Below are positions 43,991 to 52,135 of a stretch of 64,000 bases of DNA, one piece after another. The DNA is taken from contig NZ_CP015163.1 of the NCBI RefSeq assembly GCF_003312875.1, positions 372,001 through 436,000 of the forward strand, in the 5' to 3' direction. The DNA is from Amycolatopsis albispora. GTDB taxonomy: Bacteria > Actinomycetota > Actinomycetes > Mycobacteriales > Pseudonocardiaceae. The notes under the pieces were generated by a model. It was not told the DNA's origin and ran no database searches. It was given only the letters and a program-made list of their open reading frames with translations. The translations under genes and the position numbers were made by a program. Position 1 is the first letter of the stretch; each line of letters begins with the position of its first letter.

Positions 43991-44216
43991 CCTGCTGTCG
44001 GGTGCACGAACTGCCCGTTCCCCGCCGGTGCCGCGCCCAGCCCGCTGCGGGTGCTCGGGCACGGCATCCACGTCGACGGCCGCCCCGGCGAACCCGTGCT
44101 GCCACCAACGGGCCTCGGCCAGCGCCCCGGCAGATTCTTACCGAACTTGGCTACGACGAAACCGAGATCACCCGGCCACGCGAGAAGGGAGCTGTCTGAA
44201 CGGCCAGGCCCGCTAC

Positions 44217-44927
44217 CTATTCGATGTTGTCGGTGTAGCGGAGTTGGTAGCGGTGGGCGCCTTTGATGAGGATGGAGGCTTCGACCGGGCGGTCGTTGTT
44301 GGTGTGGATGACGCGGAGTTGCCGGATGACGGGCACCGTGGCGGGTAGGTCGAGCAGGGTGATTTCGGTGGTGGTGGCCGCTCGGGCGGTGATGTGGTCG
44401 GTGAAGTGGCGTTGGGGTAGGCCGAGGTCGGTGAGGATTTGTGGTGCGCCGCCGGGGATTTTGGCGGGGTGGGCGAGCGCGGTGCCGGTGGCGATGTCGC
44501 TGGGGTAGTACGAATAGGACAGTTCGACCGGTTCGCCGTCGCGCAGCAGTAGCCGCTGTCGCAGGACCGCGGTCTCGGTGTCGCCGAGGCCGAGAATCGC
44601 GGCGGCGTCGGCTGGTGGTCGGGTTTTCTCGACGGACAGTAGCTGGTAGGTGATGTGGCCGGGGGCGATGTAGGCGGCGGCGGAGATGGTGAGGGCGGGC
44701 TGGTCGCGGACGTAGACGCCTTTGCCGACGCGGCTGTCGAGGAAGCCTTCGTCCTTGAGCGCGCCCAGGGCACGCTGGATGGTGGCGTTGGCGGCGTCGT
44801 AGGTGGCCATGAGCTGGGCGGTGGAGGGGAGTTGGGTGCCGGGGGCGAGGTCGCCGGAGATGATCTGGGCGCGGAGTTCGGCGGCGATCTGGGTGTGGCG
44901 GGGCCGGGTGTCCTGGGGGCGGGGCAC
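44217..44927 (-). CDS. GntR/HutC family regulator with UTRA domain
   Basis: 236 aa. GntR winged helix at residues 10-75 (HTQIAAELRAQIISGDLAPG, YDAANATIQRALGALKDEGF) and a C-terminal UTRA ligand domain (ETAVLRQRLLLRDGEPVELS, DLPATVPVIRQLRVI, RPVEASILI). HutC/KorSA-type regulators next to integrative element genes often control transfer or excision. It lies 18 bp downstream of a UTRA-only homologue and between an IS and a group II intron remnant. Confidence 0.88.
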   Translation of the reverse strand: MPRPQDTRPRHTQIAAELRAQIISGDLAPGTQLPSTAQLMATYDAANATIQRALGALKDEGFLDSRVGKGVYVRDQPALTISAAAYIAPGHITYQLLSVEKTRPPADAAAILGLGDTETAVLRQRLLLRDGEPVELSYSYYPSDIATGTALAHPAKIPGGAPQILTDLGLPQRHFTDHITARAATTTEITLLDLPATVPVIRQLRVIHTNNDRPVEASILIKGAHRYQLRYTDNIE

Positions 44928-44945
44928 GGCTGACTCCTTTCCGGG

Positions 44946-45476
44946 TTACAGGGTCAGCTGGTAGCGCAGCCGCCGGTTCTGGGCGGTCATGGTCATGATG
45001 CTGGCCTCGATGGGCTGCTCGCCGTCGGTGAACAGCACGCGGGACAGTTGCAGCACGCACGCTGGATCGGGCAGTTCGAGCGCGGTCTGCTCGGCGGGGG
45101 TGGCCAGGCGGGCGGTGACGTCTTCGCGTACCGACCGGGGCGGGTAGCCGAGGCGGTGGAGCAGGGCGACGGCGCCGCCTTTGATCTTGCGGTGCTCGGC
45201 CAGCGCGGTGCCGGTGGTGAGGGTGGCGGGGTAGTAGGAGTCGGTCAGCTCGACCGGCTGCTCGCCGAGCAGCATGATCCGCCGCCGCACCACCACCGGC
45301 GCCCCAGCGGGGAGGCCGAGGGCGTCGGCGACCGCGTCCGGCGCGGGCAGTTCGGTGACGTCGGCCAGCTGCTGCGTGCCGGTCTGCCCGTGCGTGGCGG
45401 CTTCGGCGCCCCACGCGTCGGTGGGATTCCCGCTGACGTAGGGCAGGGACACGCTGGTCCACACAGCGTCGGTCAC
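44946..45476 (-). CDS. stand-alone UTRA-domain protein
   Basis: 176 aa from GTG 45476. It contains only a UTRA domain (VVVRRRIMLLGEQPVELTDS, TGTALAEHRKIKGGAVALLH, DPACVLQLSRVLFTDGEQPI) and no DNA-binding helix. It is clearly related to the UTRA half of the GntR protein encoded next. Two explanations fit: it forms heterodimers that modulate the full-length regulator, or it is an old truncated duplicate. The upstream DNA has five CCTTA/TAAGG motifs. Confidence 0.75.
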   Translation of the reverse strand: MTDAVWTSVSLPYVSGNPTDAWGAEAATHGQTGTQQLADVTELPAPDAVADALGLPAGAPVVVRRRIMLLGEQPVELTDSYYPATLTTGTALAEHRKIKGGAVALLHRLGYPPRSVREDVTARLATPAEQTALELPDPACVLQLSRVLFTDGEQPIEASIMTMTAQNRRLRYQLTL

Positions 45477-45521
45477 GGGCGACTCGCTTCCGTTCGTTTC
45501 CTCGGGTGCCTCCGGATTCGA

Positions 45522-45590
45522 CCTTAGTCGCCAGGCAGTAAGGCACGCGGATAGCCGCATCCTTATTGCCTTATTCGAAACGCGGTAAGG
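45522..45590. promoter_or_regulatory. cluster of five CCTTA/TAAGG motifs
   Basis: CCTTA at 45522, 45561 and 45569 and TAAGG at 45539 and 45586 lie within 69 bp upstream of the UTRA/GntR pair. The array of inverted half-sites in an AT-richer patch is a good candidate for the GntR operator and its promoter. Confidence 0.5.
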
Positions 45591-45591
45591 T

Positions 45592-46530
45592 TCAGGTGGT
45601 TGGTGAGGTTGCACGCGTTCGATCGCTGAATACCGTCTTGGCCACCGCGTGACGGAAATAGTTCGCCCACCCACCAAGACCTGGTTGATAGCTCTCAGCA
45701 CCACATCCAGGTCCTGATATCGGGTCGATCTGTACGTTCGCGCCTTCACGACGCAAGGTGAACCCGAGGAAATCGAAGCCCTCGTCGATGTGGACCACAC
45801 GGGTGATCTCCGGTGACAGTCGCAGCCCCAACGGGGCCAGCACGGCTGTCACCTCCTCCCGCAACGCCTCGGCATGATGCCGCTCGCCCCAGATCATCAG
45901 GACGAATCATCCGCATGGCGGATGATTCTGCACGCCATGACCCGCTGCCTTGCGTTTGGCCCGCTGGTACCTGCTCCCCATCGCCCGCCACTGGTGATCG
46001 AAATGATCGTCCACCGCGGACACGGCGATGTTGGCCAGCAACGGAGACAAGATCCCGCCCTGTGGTGGTCCGGTCAGGGTCTCTTCCTTCTTACCGAGTT
46101 CGGTCAGAACTCCGGCTTTCAGGAACGCTTTCACCAGCGCACGGACCCGCTCGTCCGTGATTCTCGCCCGCAACGGTCCATCAATGCCCGATGCGATATC
46201 TCATCAGAACAGGCTTCGATGTCCGCCTTCAGCACCCAGTGATAGTTCCGGGGCTTCGAGGCGTAATAGTGAATCTCGGCCACCGCGTCCTGCGCGCGCC
46301 GGTTCGGGCGGAACCCATACGAGCCTGGACTCCCCGGTCGGTGATGGTGGGAATCCCGAGTTTCCGGAACTTCCCTGTATTTCCTTTGGGGATCACGACC
46401 TTGTCGATACCCGGGGTCCGAGCGCCCCTGTTGGTCGTGACGCGTTCCCACGCGCACACCAGGAACGCCGGATCAGCCACGGGGTTGACCAGATCACCAA
46501 ACCGGCGACCCGATTGCAGGCGAGCGCCGC
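45592..46530 (-). pseudogene. degenerate group II intron reverse transcriptase/maturase
   Basis: Pieces in order on the minus strand: VADPAFLVCAWERVTTNRGA then RTPGIDKV; GFRPNRRAQDAVAEIHYY and LKADIEACSDEISH (RT domains 1-2); LTGPPQGGILSPLLANIAVS (RT domain 4); IIRHADD in place of the usual VRYADD catalytic motif; HAEALREEVTAVLAPLGLRL and GFDFLGF; and LGGWANYFRHAVAKTVFSD from the maturase domain. At least four frame changes, internal deletions and a Tyr-to-His change in the YADD box show it is dead. The C-terminus is lost. I could not place intron ribozyme domains V-VI. Confidence 0.8.
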
Positions 46531-46570
46531 CGCACTGTCGTGATCGTCGGCGGAGATGCCCGGGACCAGC

Positions 46571-48730
46571 TCAGACCTGCGACCGTCCCTCAGGTTTTGG
46601 CTCGGCGGGCCCTTTGCGTGCCAGGAGTCCGGATGGTGCATTCAGCGATCGGTATCCGGCCCGGATCCGGTCCCATGCGTCCGTGCCGGCCGTCGGCGCC
46701 TGCTGGGCCAGGTATCCGTCGATGGCGTCGGCCGCCCAGGCGGAGTGGCCGGTCGCGACGTTGTCGATGGTGTTGTGGATGTCGACGAAGGCGGTACTGA
46801 AGCCGTGTTTCTTGAGCGTCTGCCGGCCGCGGCGATAGTTGCCGCCGACCCCTGACAGCTCCATCGCCAGGTTCAGGCCGAGAATCTCCGGCTCGAACGT
46901 GCGCGGAAACCGGCCGATCGCCAGCCAGTAGACCGGCGTATCGAACGACTGGTCCCGGAACCCGGGCCAGGTCGCGAACTCCGGCGAGCCAGTCGGTGGG
47001 AGGTCGATGCCCATCTCCCGCAACACGGCACGGTAGATCAGCGGATGGTTCAGGCTCAGGTCGCCGTTGCCGAGCTCGTCCCAGTAGGTGTCGAAGAGGA
47101 AGTGCCCGCGCTCGGAGGAGGCGAGCTGATAGTCGGTGTAGCCGGTCAGCCAGGCACCGTCGATCAGGGTGAGCGGCGCCAGTTGCACGCTCGAGTCGAT
47201 CAACTCGGCGCGGTCCGGCAAGGGATCGCCCAAGCCGTTGTGGAACTCCATGTTGTGGAGGTCGTGCTGGTCGAGCAGCCAAGACCGCAGACCGTCCACC
47301 GGGTGCTCGTCCGGCAGTGACCGGGCGGACGACTCCATGCCCTGGCGGGACCTGGCGAGCCGCTCTTCCACGTATCGCAGCGCATACCGGCGGGTCGCCG
47401 GTGTGATCGTGCGCCGCAACAGACGGATGTATGCCTGCCGGATGTCCGCGGGAGCGTCGCCGTCATCGCGGGCGCTTTCCGAGGCCGGCCGGAGCGTGAT
47501 TCGCCGGGGCTGATGGGCGGGCGGTCGCCACCCTGCCCGCTGTGCGGGATCCGCCGGCAGCGCGTCGATCCATCGCTTGATCGTGTCCAGTTCGTTGTCC
47601 GGGAATATCCGGAACATCCGGCCCTTGTCCGACACGAGCGCGCCGGTCAGACGGCTGGCCTCGGACCTGCCCGGCCGGATGAGGCGACTGTTCGCCAGCG
47701 CGGTCAGGAACGGGATCGGGTCGGTGCGCGCCTCGGAGAGCCACTCCTGCAGCGGCCGGCCCTGCACGCTGAACCGGTCGTGATAGACCGACGCCTCCCT
47801 GGCCCGGGACCGCACCAGCTCCGCCATCTCGAAACCCGGGTCGCGAGCGGCGTCCAGCTCCCGGGCCACCTCGTCGCACCAACGTCGCAGCGCGCCGAAC
47901 GCCCAGGCGAAGCCGCGCTCGACCGCGGTCGCGCCGGCCGTACCGGCTGATTCGACGAACGCGGCGGCCACGGCCCGAGCATCCTCGACCGTCGGCGGCT
48001 CGTCCGGCGTGCGCGCGCGGCTCGGATCCAGCGCGTCCCATCCGATCGCGTGCGGAAGCCGGGTCTGAACACCGTCGAGCGGCGGGAGCATGCCGACCTC
48101 ACGCAGGCAAAGGTCAAGACCGATGATCTCGCCCCGGTAAGCGTCCGGGCGCCGGCTCATCGTCAACGCGACGGCCGGTAGGTAGAAGGACTGGTCGGCG
48201 ATTCGGCGGTCCTGCGCCAGTTGACTCGCCGGATGCGCATGCACGGCCACCCGGAGGTGTTGCATGAGAGAGAGGTAGACGCTGCCTCGGGACGCCCGCG
48301 GATGCCCGGCGCCGACGTCGCCCGCGAACAGGGAGAGCACCCGCATGGTGACCGCTTCCTCGGCGTTGCCCGGCTCGCTCATCCACTGCAGCCAGGCACC
48401 GGACAGCGAGGCCAAGGGGGCACACGCGAGGACCGCCCGGCGGACGAGCACGTCGACGCGGCCCTCGCGTTCCGCCGCGGCGAAAAGTGCTTCGAAGCGC
48501 GAGCGTTGCGTGGCGGCCCAGGCGGCGACCGACGGCCCGAGGTCGGCCAGCGGGACCCGCGAACCGCGATCGTCGGCGCAGCCGTGGTCCAACTCCGCAA
48601 CGATCGCGGCCCGCAGGGCGTCGGGCAGTGGCGTGCTCTCGGGGTCGCACGCGCGGGCGAACACCGTCTGGATCGGCAGCGCCGTCGGGTCTTCCACCGC
48701 CTGATCAGAACATCGGGTAGTTGGACGCAT
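46571..48730 (-). CDS. tandem heme-oxygenase-like di-iron oxidase (iron-containing redox enzyme family)
   Basis: 719 aa from ATG 48730 (GGAAGAGGAAGAAG upstream). The C-terminal domain (about 500-700) carries a full HDO metal set: Glu552 (YWDELGNG), His562 (LNHPLIY), Glu624 (AMELSG), His652 and Asp656 (DIHNTID) and His662 (TGHSAWA). The N-terminal half repeats the same scaffold (LASLSGAWLQWM, DVGAGHPRASRGSVY, ADQSFYLPAVAL versus RDQSFDTPVYWL), but the ligands are not kept (Arg where His562 sits), so it is a degenerate copy. HDO enzymes catalyse N-oxygenation, C-C cleavage or N-N formation on amino acids (SznF, HrmI/BelK, BesC). It is divergent from the NRPS operon and is probably a tailoring or precursor enzyme. 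Confidence 0.85.
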   Translation of the reverse strand: MRPTTRCSDQAVEDPTALPIQTVFARACDPESTPLPDALRAAIVAELDHGCADDRGSRVPLADLGPSVAAWAATQRSRFEALFAAAEREGRVDVLVRRAVLACAPLASLSGAWLQWMSEPGNAEEAVTMRVLSLFAGDVGAGHPRASRGSVYLSLMQHLRVAVHAHPASQLAQDRRIADQSFYLPAVALTMSRRPDAYRGEIIGLDLCLREVGMLPPLDGVQTRLPHAIGWDALDPSRARTPDEPPTVEDARAVAAAFVESAGTAGATAVERGFAWAFGALRRWCDEVARELDAARDPGFEMAELVRSRAREASVYHDRFSVQGRPLQEWLSEARTDPIPFLTALANSRLIRPGRSEASRLTGALVSDKGRMFRIFPDNELDTIKRWIDALPADPAQRAGWRPPAHQPRRITLRPASESARDDGDAPADIRQAYIRLLRRTITPATRRYALRYVEERLARSRQGMESSARSLPDEHPVDGLRSWLLDQHDLHNMEFHNGLGDPLPDRAELIDSSVQLAPLTLIDGAWLTGYTDYQLASSERGHFLFDTYWDELGNGDLSLNHPLIYRAVLREMGIDLPPTGSPEFATWPGFRDQSFDTPVYWLAIGRFPRTFEPEILGLNLAMELSGVGGNYRRGRQTLKKHGFSTAFVDIHNTIDNVATGHSAWAADAIDGYLAQQAPTAGTDAWDRIRAGYRSLNAPSGLLARKGPAEPKPEGRSQV

Positions 48731-49116
48731 CGTGCTTCTTCCTCTTCCTACGTCGAAAACCTGGCAATCGCACGCAGAAGGGCCACCGCGAGCCACCTCC
48801 CTCGCACAGCACGGCATTTCGGCAAGAAGCCGGTCGAACCTCCTGCCAAGAAACCTAACGCCGGGCCAGTGGGGGACCGTGTCCCGTAAAACAGCCCCCC
48901 GCCCCGCGCCCACGATCCGCGAAGCGGGCCGGGCGCCGCGTCGCCGGTTCACGTGACTGCGCTGGGAAGCCGGAGCTACGTATCGTCGGTCAGCGTTCAC
49001 GAACGACGAGCGGCATTCACCTGGGTCGAATCCGCCTCCCGGATCGGGCCCACCGAGGTCAGCCGGCAGGCGTGCCCGGGCTCCGTCGAAGAGGACTCGG
49101 GAAAGGTGACGGTGAG
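48731..49116. promoter_or_regulatory. 386-bp divergent promoter region of the NRPS cluster
   Basis: This separates the HDO gene from the NRPS operon and must contain both promoters. An inverted repeat CGTTC-AC-GAACG lies at 48994-49005, with TCGT before and ACGA after it. No full iron-box (TTAGGTTAGGCTAACCTAA-type) is present; only a single AACCTAA half occurs at about 48853. No pathway regulator gene is in the window. Confidence 0.5.
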
Positions 49117-50091
49117 ATGATCGACCGCGAACCCGGACGGATATGGCGCAACAGTCCGACCGACGCCATCCTGCTCGGGATTTGCATCGTGCAGTTCGCC
49201 GGGACGATCGCGCTGGCCGTGCTGACGCCAGACGGGCTGTGGCCGCGGCTCGGCTCGGCGATCCTGGTCACCGCCATGGTGACCTACTCGGTGCTCATCG
49301 TTAACCACATGTTCGTGCACCAGCCTTGGTTCACCGACGACCGGCTGAACGCGCTCGTGTCGTTGATGAACTCGGCGAACATCGCGCAGTCGGTACAGGC
49401 GTACCAGTTGAGTCACGTCCGCAACCACCACCGGTACAACAATGACCGCAAGCGCGACGGGGTCACCGCCGACCTCAGCTCCACGTACCGATACAGCCGG
49501 GACGACGACCACGCCCCGCTCTGGCGGTACCTGGTCTTCAGCCTCGCTGCCTCGGCCCGGGAGTTCGTGGGCACCTGGGCGTCCTTGCGCCGGTTGTGCG
49601 GCGTCGGCCCGGCGGAGACCACGCTGCGAGGATGGGCCGCCCGGCACCCGGCCCGGCGCGCGGCCGAGCTCGCCCAGATCCGCTACGACCGCTTGGCGCA
49701 CCTGAGTTTCATCGTGCTGCTCGCCGTCCTCTCGTGGCAGTGGCTGCTGCTGTGCTACCTGCCGGCGGTAGCGGCCGCGTTTACCTGGGTCAACGTCCAG
49801 AACTACTACCGGCACTTCGGGGCGGAGCCGGAGAGCCGGTACGCGAACTCCGTGAGCTACTACAGCCGGCTGTACAACCGGCTGACCTTCAACGACGGAT
49901 ACCACCAGGAGCACCATCTGCGCCCCACGACGCACTGGACCCGGCTTCCCGAGGTCGCGGCGCGGTATCGGGAGCGGCTCGACGAGGCCGGTCGTGTCGT
50001 GTCCACGGTGCCGCCCGTGGTCGGTTTCCTGGACACCGGTCGCATTGATCGCATCGCCCAAGGCTCCTCAGCGACCCGAGACACCCAATGA
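49117..50091 (+). CDS. membrane fatty-acid-desaturase-like di-iron enzyme
   Basis: 324 aa with about four to six membrane segments (LLGICIVQFAGTIALAVLTP, LSFIVLLAVLSWQWLLLCYL). The His clusters of the FA_desaturase superfamily are present: NHMFVH, HVRNHHRYNN (HxxHH) and HQEHHLRPTTHW (HxxHH). It would use O2 and di-iron to desaturate or hydroxylate a membrane-accessible or carrier-bound substrate. There is no fatty-acyl ligase or ACP gene in the window, so the substrate may be an amino acid or the peptide rather than a fatty chain (inference). First gene of the operon; coupled to the N-monooxygenase by ATGA. Confidence 0.87.
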   Translation: MIDREPGRIWRNSPTDAILLGICIVQFAGTIALAVLTPDGLWPRLGSAILVTAMVTYSVLIVNHMFVHQPWFTDDRLNALVSLMNSANIAQSVQAYQLSHVRNHHRYNNDRKRDGVTADLSSTYRYSRDDDHAPLWRYLVFSLAASAREFVGTWASLRRLCGVGPAETTLRGWAARHPARRAAELAQIRYDRLAHLSFIVLLAVLSWQWLLLCYLPAVAAAFTWVNVQNYYRHFGAEPESRYANSVSYYSRLYNRLTFNDGYHQEHHLRPTTHWTRLPEVAARYRERLDEAGRVVSTVPPVVGFLDTGRIDRIAQGSSATRDTQ

Positions 50092-51926
50092 ACCAGCCGG
50101 GCAGACGGCGCGGAGGGGAGCGGTACGTGCGGAATCTCGGCACGCCGGATGACCCGTACGACGTGATCGGGCTGGGCTTCGGACCGTCGAACATCGCACT
50201 CGCGATCGCCGCCCAGGAGATCGCGCCGGATCGCCGCGGCCTGTTCCTGGAGCGCTCCGGCGAAACGCGCTGGCACGAGGGCATGCTCATCGACGGCGCC
50301 CGGATGCAGATCTCCTTCCTCAAGGACCTGGTGTCCCTGCGGAACCTGGCCAGCCCATTCACCTTCCTCCAGTACGAGAAGGCCAAGGGGCGGCTGGAGA
50401 GGTTCGTGAACCTCGCCGAGTTCCGGCCGACCCGGCTGGAGTTCCAGGACTACCTGAGGTGGGTCGCCGCACAGTTCGCCGGCATGGTGCGCTACCGCTC
50501 CGCGGTCCGCGCGGTGACCGCGGTCCGCGACAACGACGGCACGCTGTCGTTGTTCCGGGTGACCGCGACCGACACCACGACCGGCGGCGTCCTCGAGTAC
50601 CACGCCCGCAACATCGTGCACGCGCTCGGCGGCGTACCCCGCGTGCCGGAGGCGGTGACGCTCGGCCCGACCGTGGTGCACTCCAGCGCGTTCCTGCCAA
50701 CGGTCCCCGAGACGTTCACCGACCGCGACCGCGAGTGGGAGTTCGCGGTCGCCGGCGACGGGCAAAGCGCCGGCGAGATCACCCACTACCTGCTGGATCG
50801 GTACCGCAACGCCCGCGTGCACCTGATCCTGCCGGGGTACTCGCTGCGTGCCACCGACAACAACCCGTTCGCGAACGAGCAGTTCTTCGAGGCCAACGCC
50901 GCCGACTACTACTCCCGCAGCGAGGCGAACCGGCGCGACTACTACGCCGGCCTGCGAACCACCAACTACGGCGTGGTGGAGGCGAGCTTTCTCGACGAGC
51001 TGTACCGGCTGGTCTACGCCGACGAGGTCCGCGGCCGCACCCGCCTCGTGGTGCACGACGGCTCCCGGCTGTCCGGGGCGGAGGCCGGGGCCGACGGCAC
51101 GGGCATCCGGATCGGGGTCGACGCCCGCTTCGGCGGCGGGGCCCGCGTGCTCCGAGTTGACGGCCTGGTGCTGGCCACCGGGTACCGGCGCGAACTGGAC
51201 TCGGAGATGTACCGCGACGTCCTTCCCTACCTGGACACCGCCGCCGATGGCGGGCTGGCGGTTTCCCGTGAACACCGCGTGCGCACGACCGACGAGCTGA
51301 CCTGCGGCCTGTACGTGCAGGGCTTCGCCGAGGCGACGCACGGGCTCGGCGACACGCTGCTGTCGCAGCTGCCCTTCCGGTCCAAGCAGATCATCACAGC
51401 CATCGTCAAGGACGGCGGTTCGCTGGCGCGCGCGTTCCCGCCGGCGGGGCACGACGCCGGGCCGGCCGCCGCGACGCCGGTGACGCTGATCGAGCGATGC
51501 GGCTCCGGAACGCTGGTGAGCGCCGGTGCGGGGGAGTTCCCGGTCGCGACCCGGCTGCCGCTGGTGCTGGATCGCGACCGCGGTCGCAACGGCGTCCTGC
51601 TCGGGGTGCTCGACCGGACCGATCCGCAGCTGCCGCTGCTGGACGGCGGCAAGGTGCTGGCGATTTTCCAGCCGGACGGGGCGCCGCCCGGCGAGCCGCA
51701 AGCCGGGGACTCGATGGTGATCGACGTTCGCGGATGCGCCCGGGTGGTGACCGACCGGGACCGACTTGTGGCGCACCTGGCTCGCGTCGACCCGGCGGAT
51801 TCCGGGCCGGCCGCACGCGCCGGGGGCTCGGTCCTGATCGAGATCGAGATCGAGGCCCTTTCCGGCCGGTTCCCCCTGTCGCCGGAGCCGCGTGCGGCCC
51901 CGGCCGCGAGCGAGAGGCAGTCATGA
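50088..51926 (+). CDS. L-ornithine/lysine N-monooxygenase fused to a PaiB-like domain
   Basis: 612 aa. Residues about 20-450 are a SidA/PvdA/IucD-type flavin N-monooxygenase: VIGLGFGPSNIALAIAAQE (FAD), RMQISFLKDLVSLRNLASPF, AVAGDGQSAGEITHYLL (NADPH), TDNNPFANEQFF, and VLATGYRREL. The MQxSFLKDLVxLRxxxSPF segment is closer to ornithine than lysine hydroxylases. Residues about 462-605 are an added PaiB/FMN-binding-2 split barrel: PVATRLPLVLDRD, LLGVLDRTDPQLPLLDGGKV, LAIFQPDGA, and LIEIEIEALSGRFPLSP. N-monooxygenases normally end near residue 440, so this is an unusual fusion. Coupled to MbtH and the desaturase by ATGA. Confidence 0.9.
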   Translation: MNQPGRRRGGERYVRNLGTPDDPYDVIGLGFGPSNIALAIAAQEIAPDRRGLFLERSGETRWHEGMLIDGARMQISFLKDLVSLRNLASPFTFLQYEKAKGRLERFVNLAEFRPTRLEFQDYLRWVAAQFAGMVRYRSAVRAVTAVRDNDGTLSLFRVTATDTTTGGVLEYHARNIVHALGGVPRVPEAVTLGPTVVHSSAFLPTVPETFTDRDREWEFAVAGDGQSAGEITHYLLDRYRNARVHLILPGYSLRATDNNPFANEQFFEANAADYYSRSEANRRDYYAGLRTTNYGVVEASFLDELYRLVYADEVRGRTRLVVHDGSRLSGAEAGADGTGIRIGVDARFGGGARVLRVDGLVLATGYRRELDSEMYRDVLPYLDTAADGGLAVSREHRVRTTDELTCGLYVQGFAEATHGLGDTLLSQLPFRSKQIITAIVKDGGSLARAFPPAGHDAGPAAATPVTLIERCGSGTLVSAGAGEFPVATRLPLVLDRDRGRNGVLLGVLDRTDPQLPLLDGGKVLAIFQPDGAPPGEPQAGDSMVIDVRGCARVVTDRDRLVAHLARVDPADSGPAARAGGSVLIEIEIEALSGRFPLSPEPRAAPAASERQS

Positions 51927-52135
51927 CCGACACCGACGAGATGTACGTGATTGTTCGCAACGACGAGGAGCAGTACTCGATCTGGCGGTCGGGTCGGCCG
52001 GTACCGGCCGGGTGGGAGCCGGTCGGCGAGCCGGCGTCCCGGGATGACTGTCTGGCGCGCATCGGCGGGTTGTGGACGGACATGCGCCCGGCCAGCCTGC
52101 GGGCCGCCATGAGCGCCTCCGCTGAGCAGCAATGA
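51923..52135 (+). CDS. MbtH-like NRPS chaperone
   Basis: 70 aa with the MbtH signature: YVIVRNDEEQYSIWR, VPAGWEPVGEPASRDDCLAR, and WTDMRPASLR. MbtH-like proteins bind adenylation domains and are needed for their folding and activity. Its presence in the operon shows that the NRPS adenylation domains downstream are probably MbtH dependent. ATGA overlaps on both sides. Confidence 0.96.
   Translation: MTDTDEMYVIVRNDEEQYSIWRSGRPVPAGWEPVGEPASRDDCLARIGGLWTDMRPASLRAAMSASAEQQ

Larger units (their letters stand above)
42585..44201 (+). pseudogene. partial duplicate of the CoA-transferase gene, split by an IS
   Basis: From about 42590 the DNA repeats the 3' third of the gene at 39119-40339: ADGELNI, RRVIGRPELAIDERFAEREA, VLSVVEMLESAQL, then, beyond the insertion, GCTGTCGGGTGCACGAACTG and RVLGHGIHVDGRPGEPVLPP, LTELGYDETEITR and the final GAV stop at 44201. 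Homology continues a few bases past the stop (CTGAACG-CC-GG). Frame changes occur on both sides. It has no 5' part, so it is a non-functional duplication. The IS481-type element sits at 42874-43984. Confidence 0.85.

Noticed and set aside
48840..48870. Possible iron-box upstream of the NRPS operon
   Set aside because: Only a single AACCTAA half-site is present, without the inverted partner needed for DmdR/IdeR binding.
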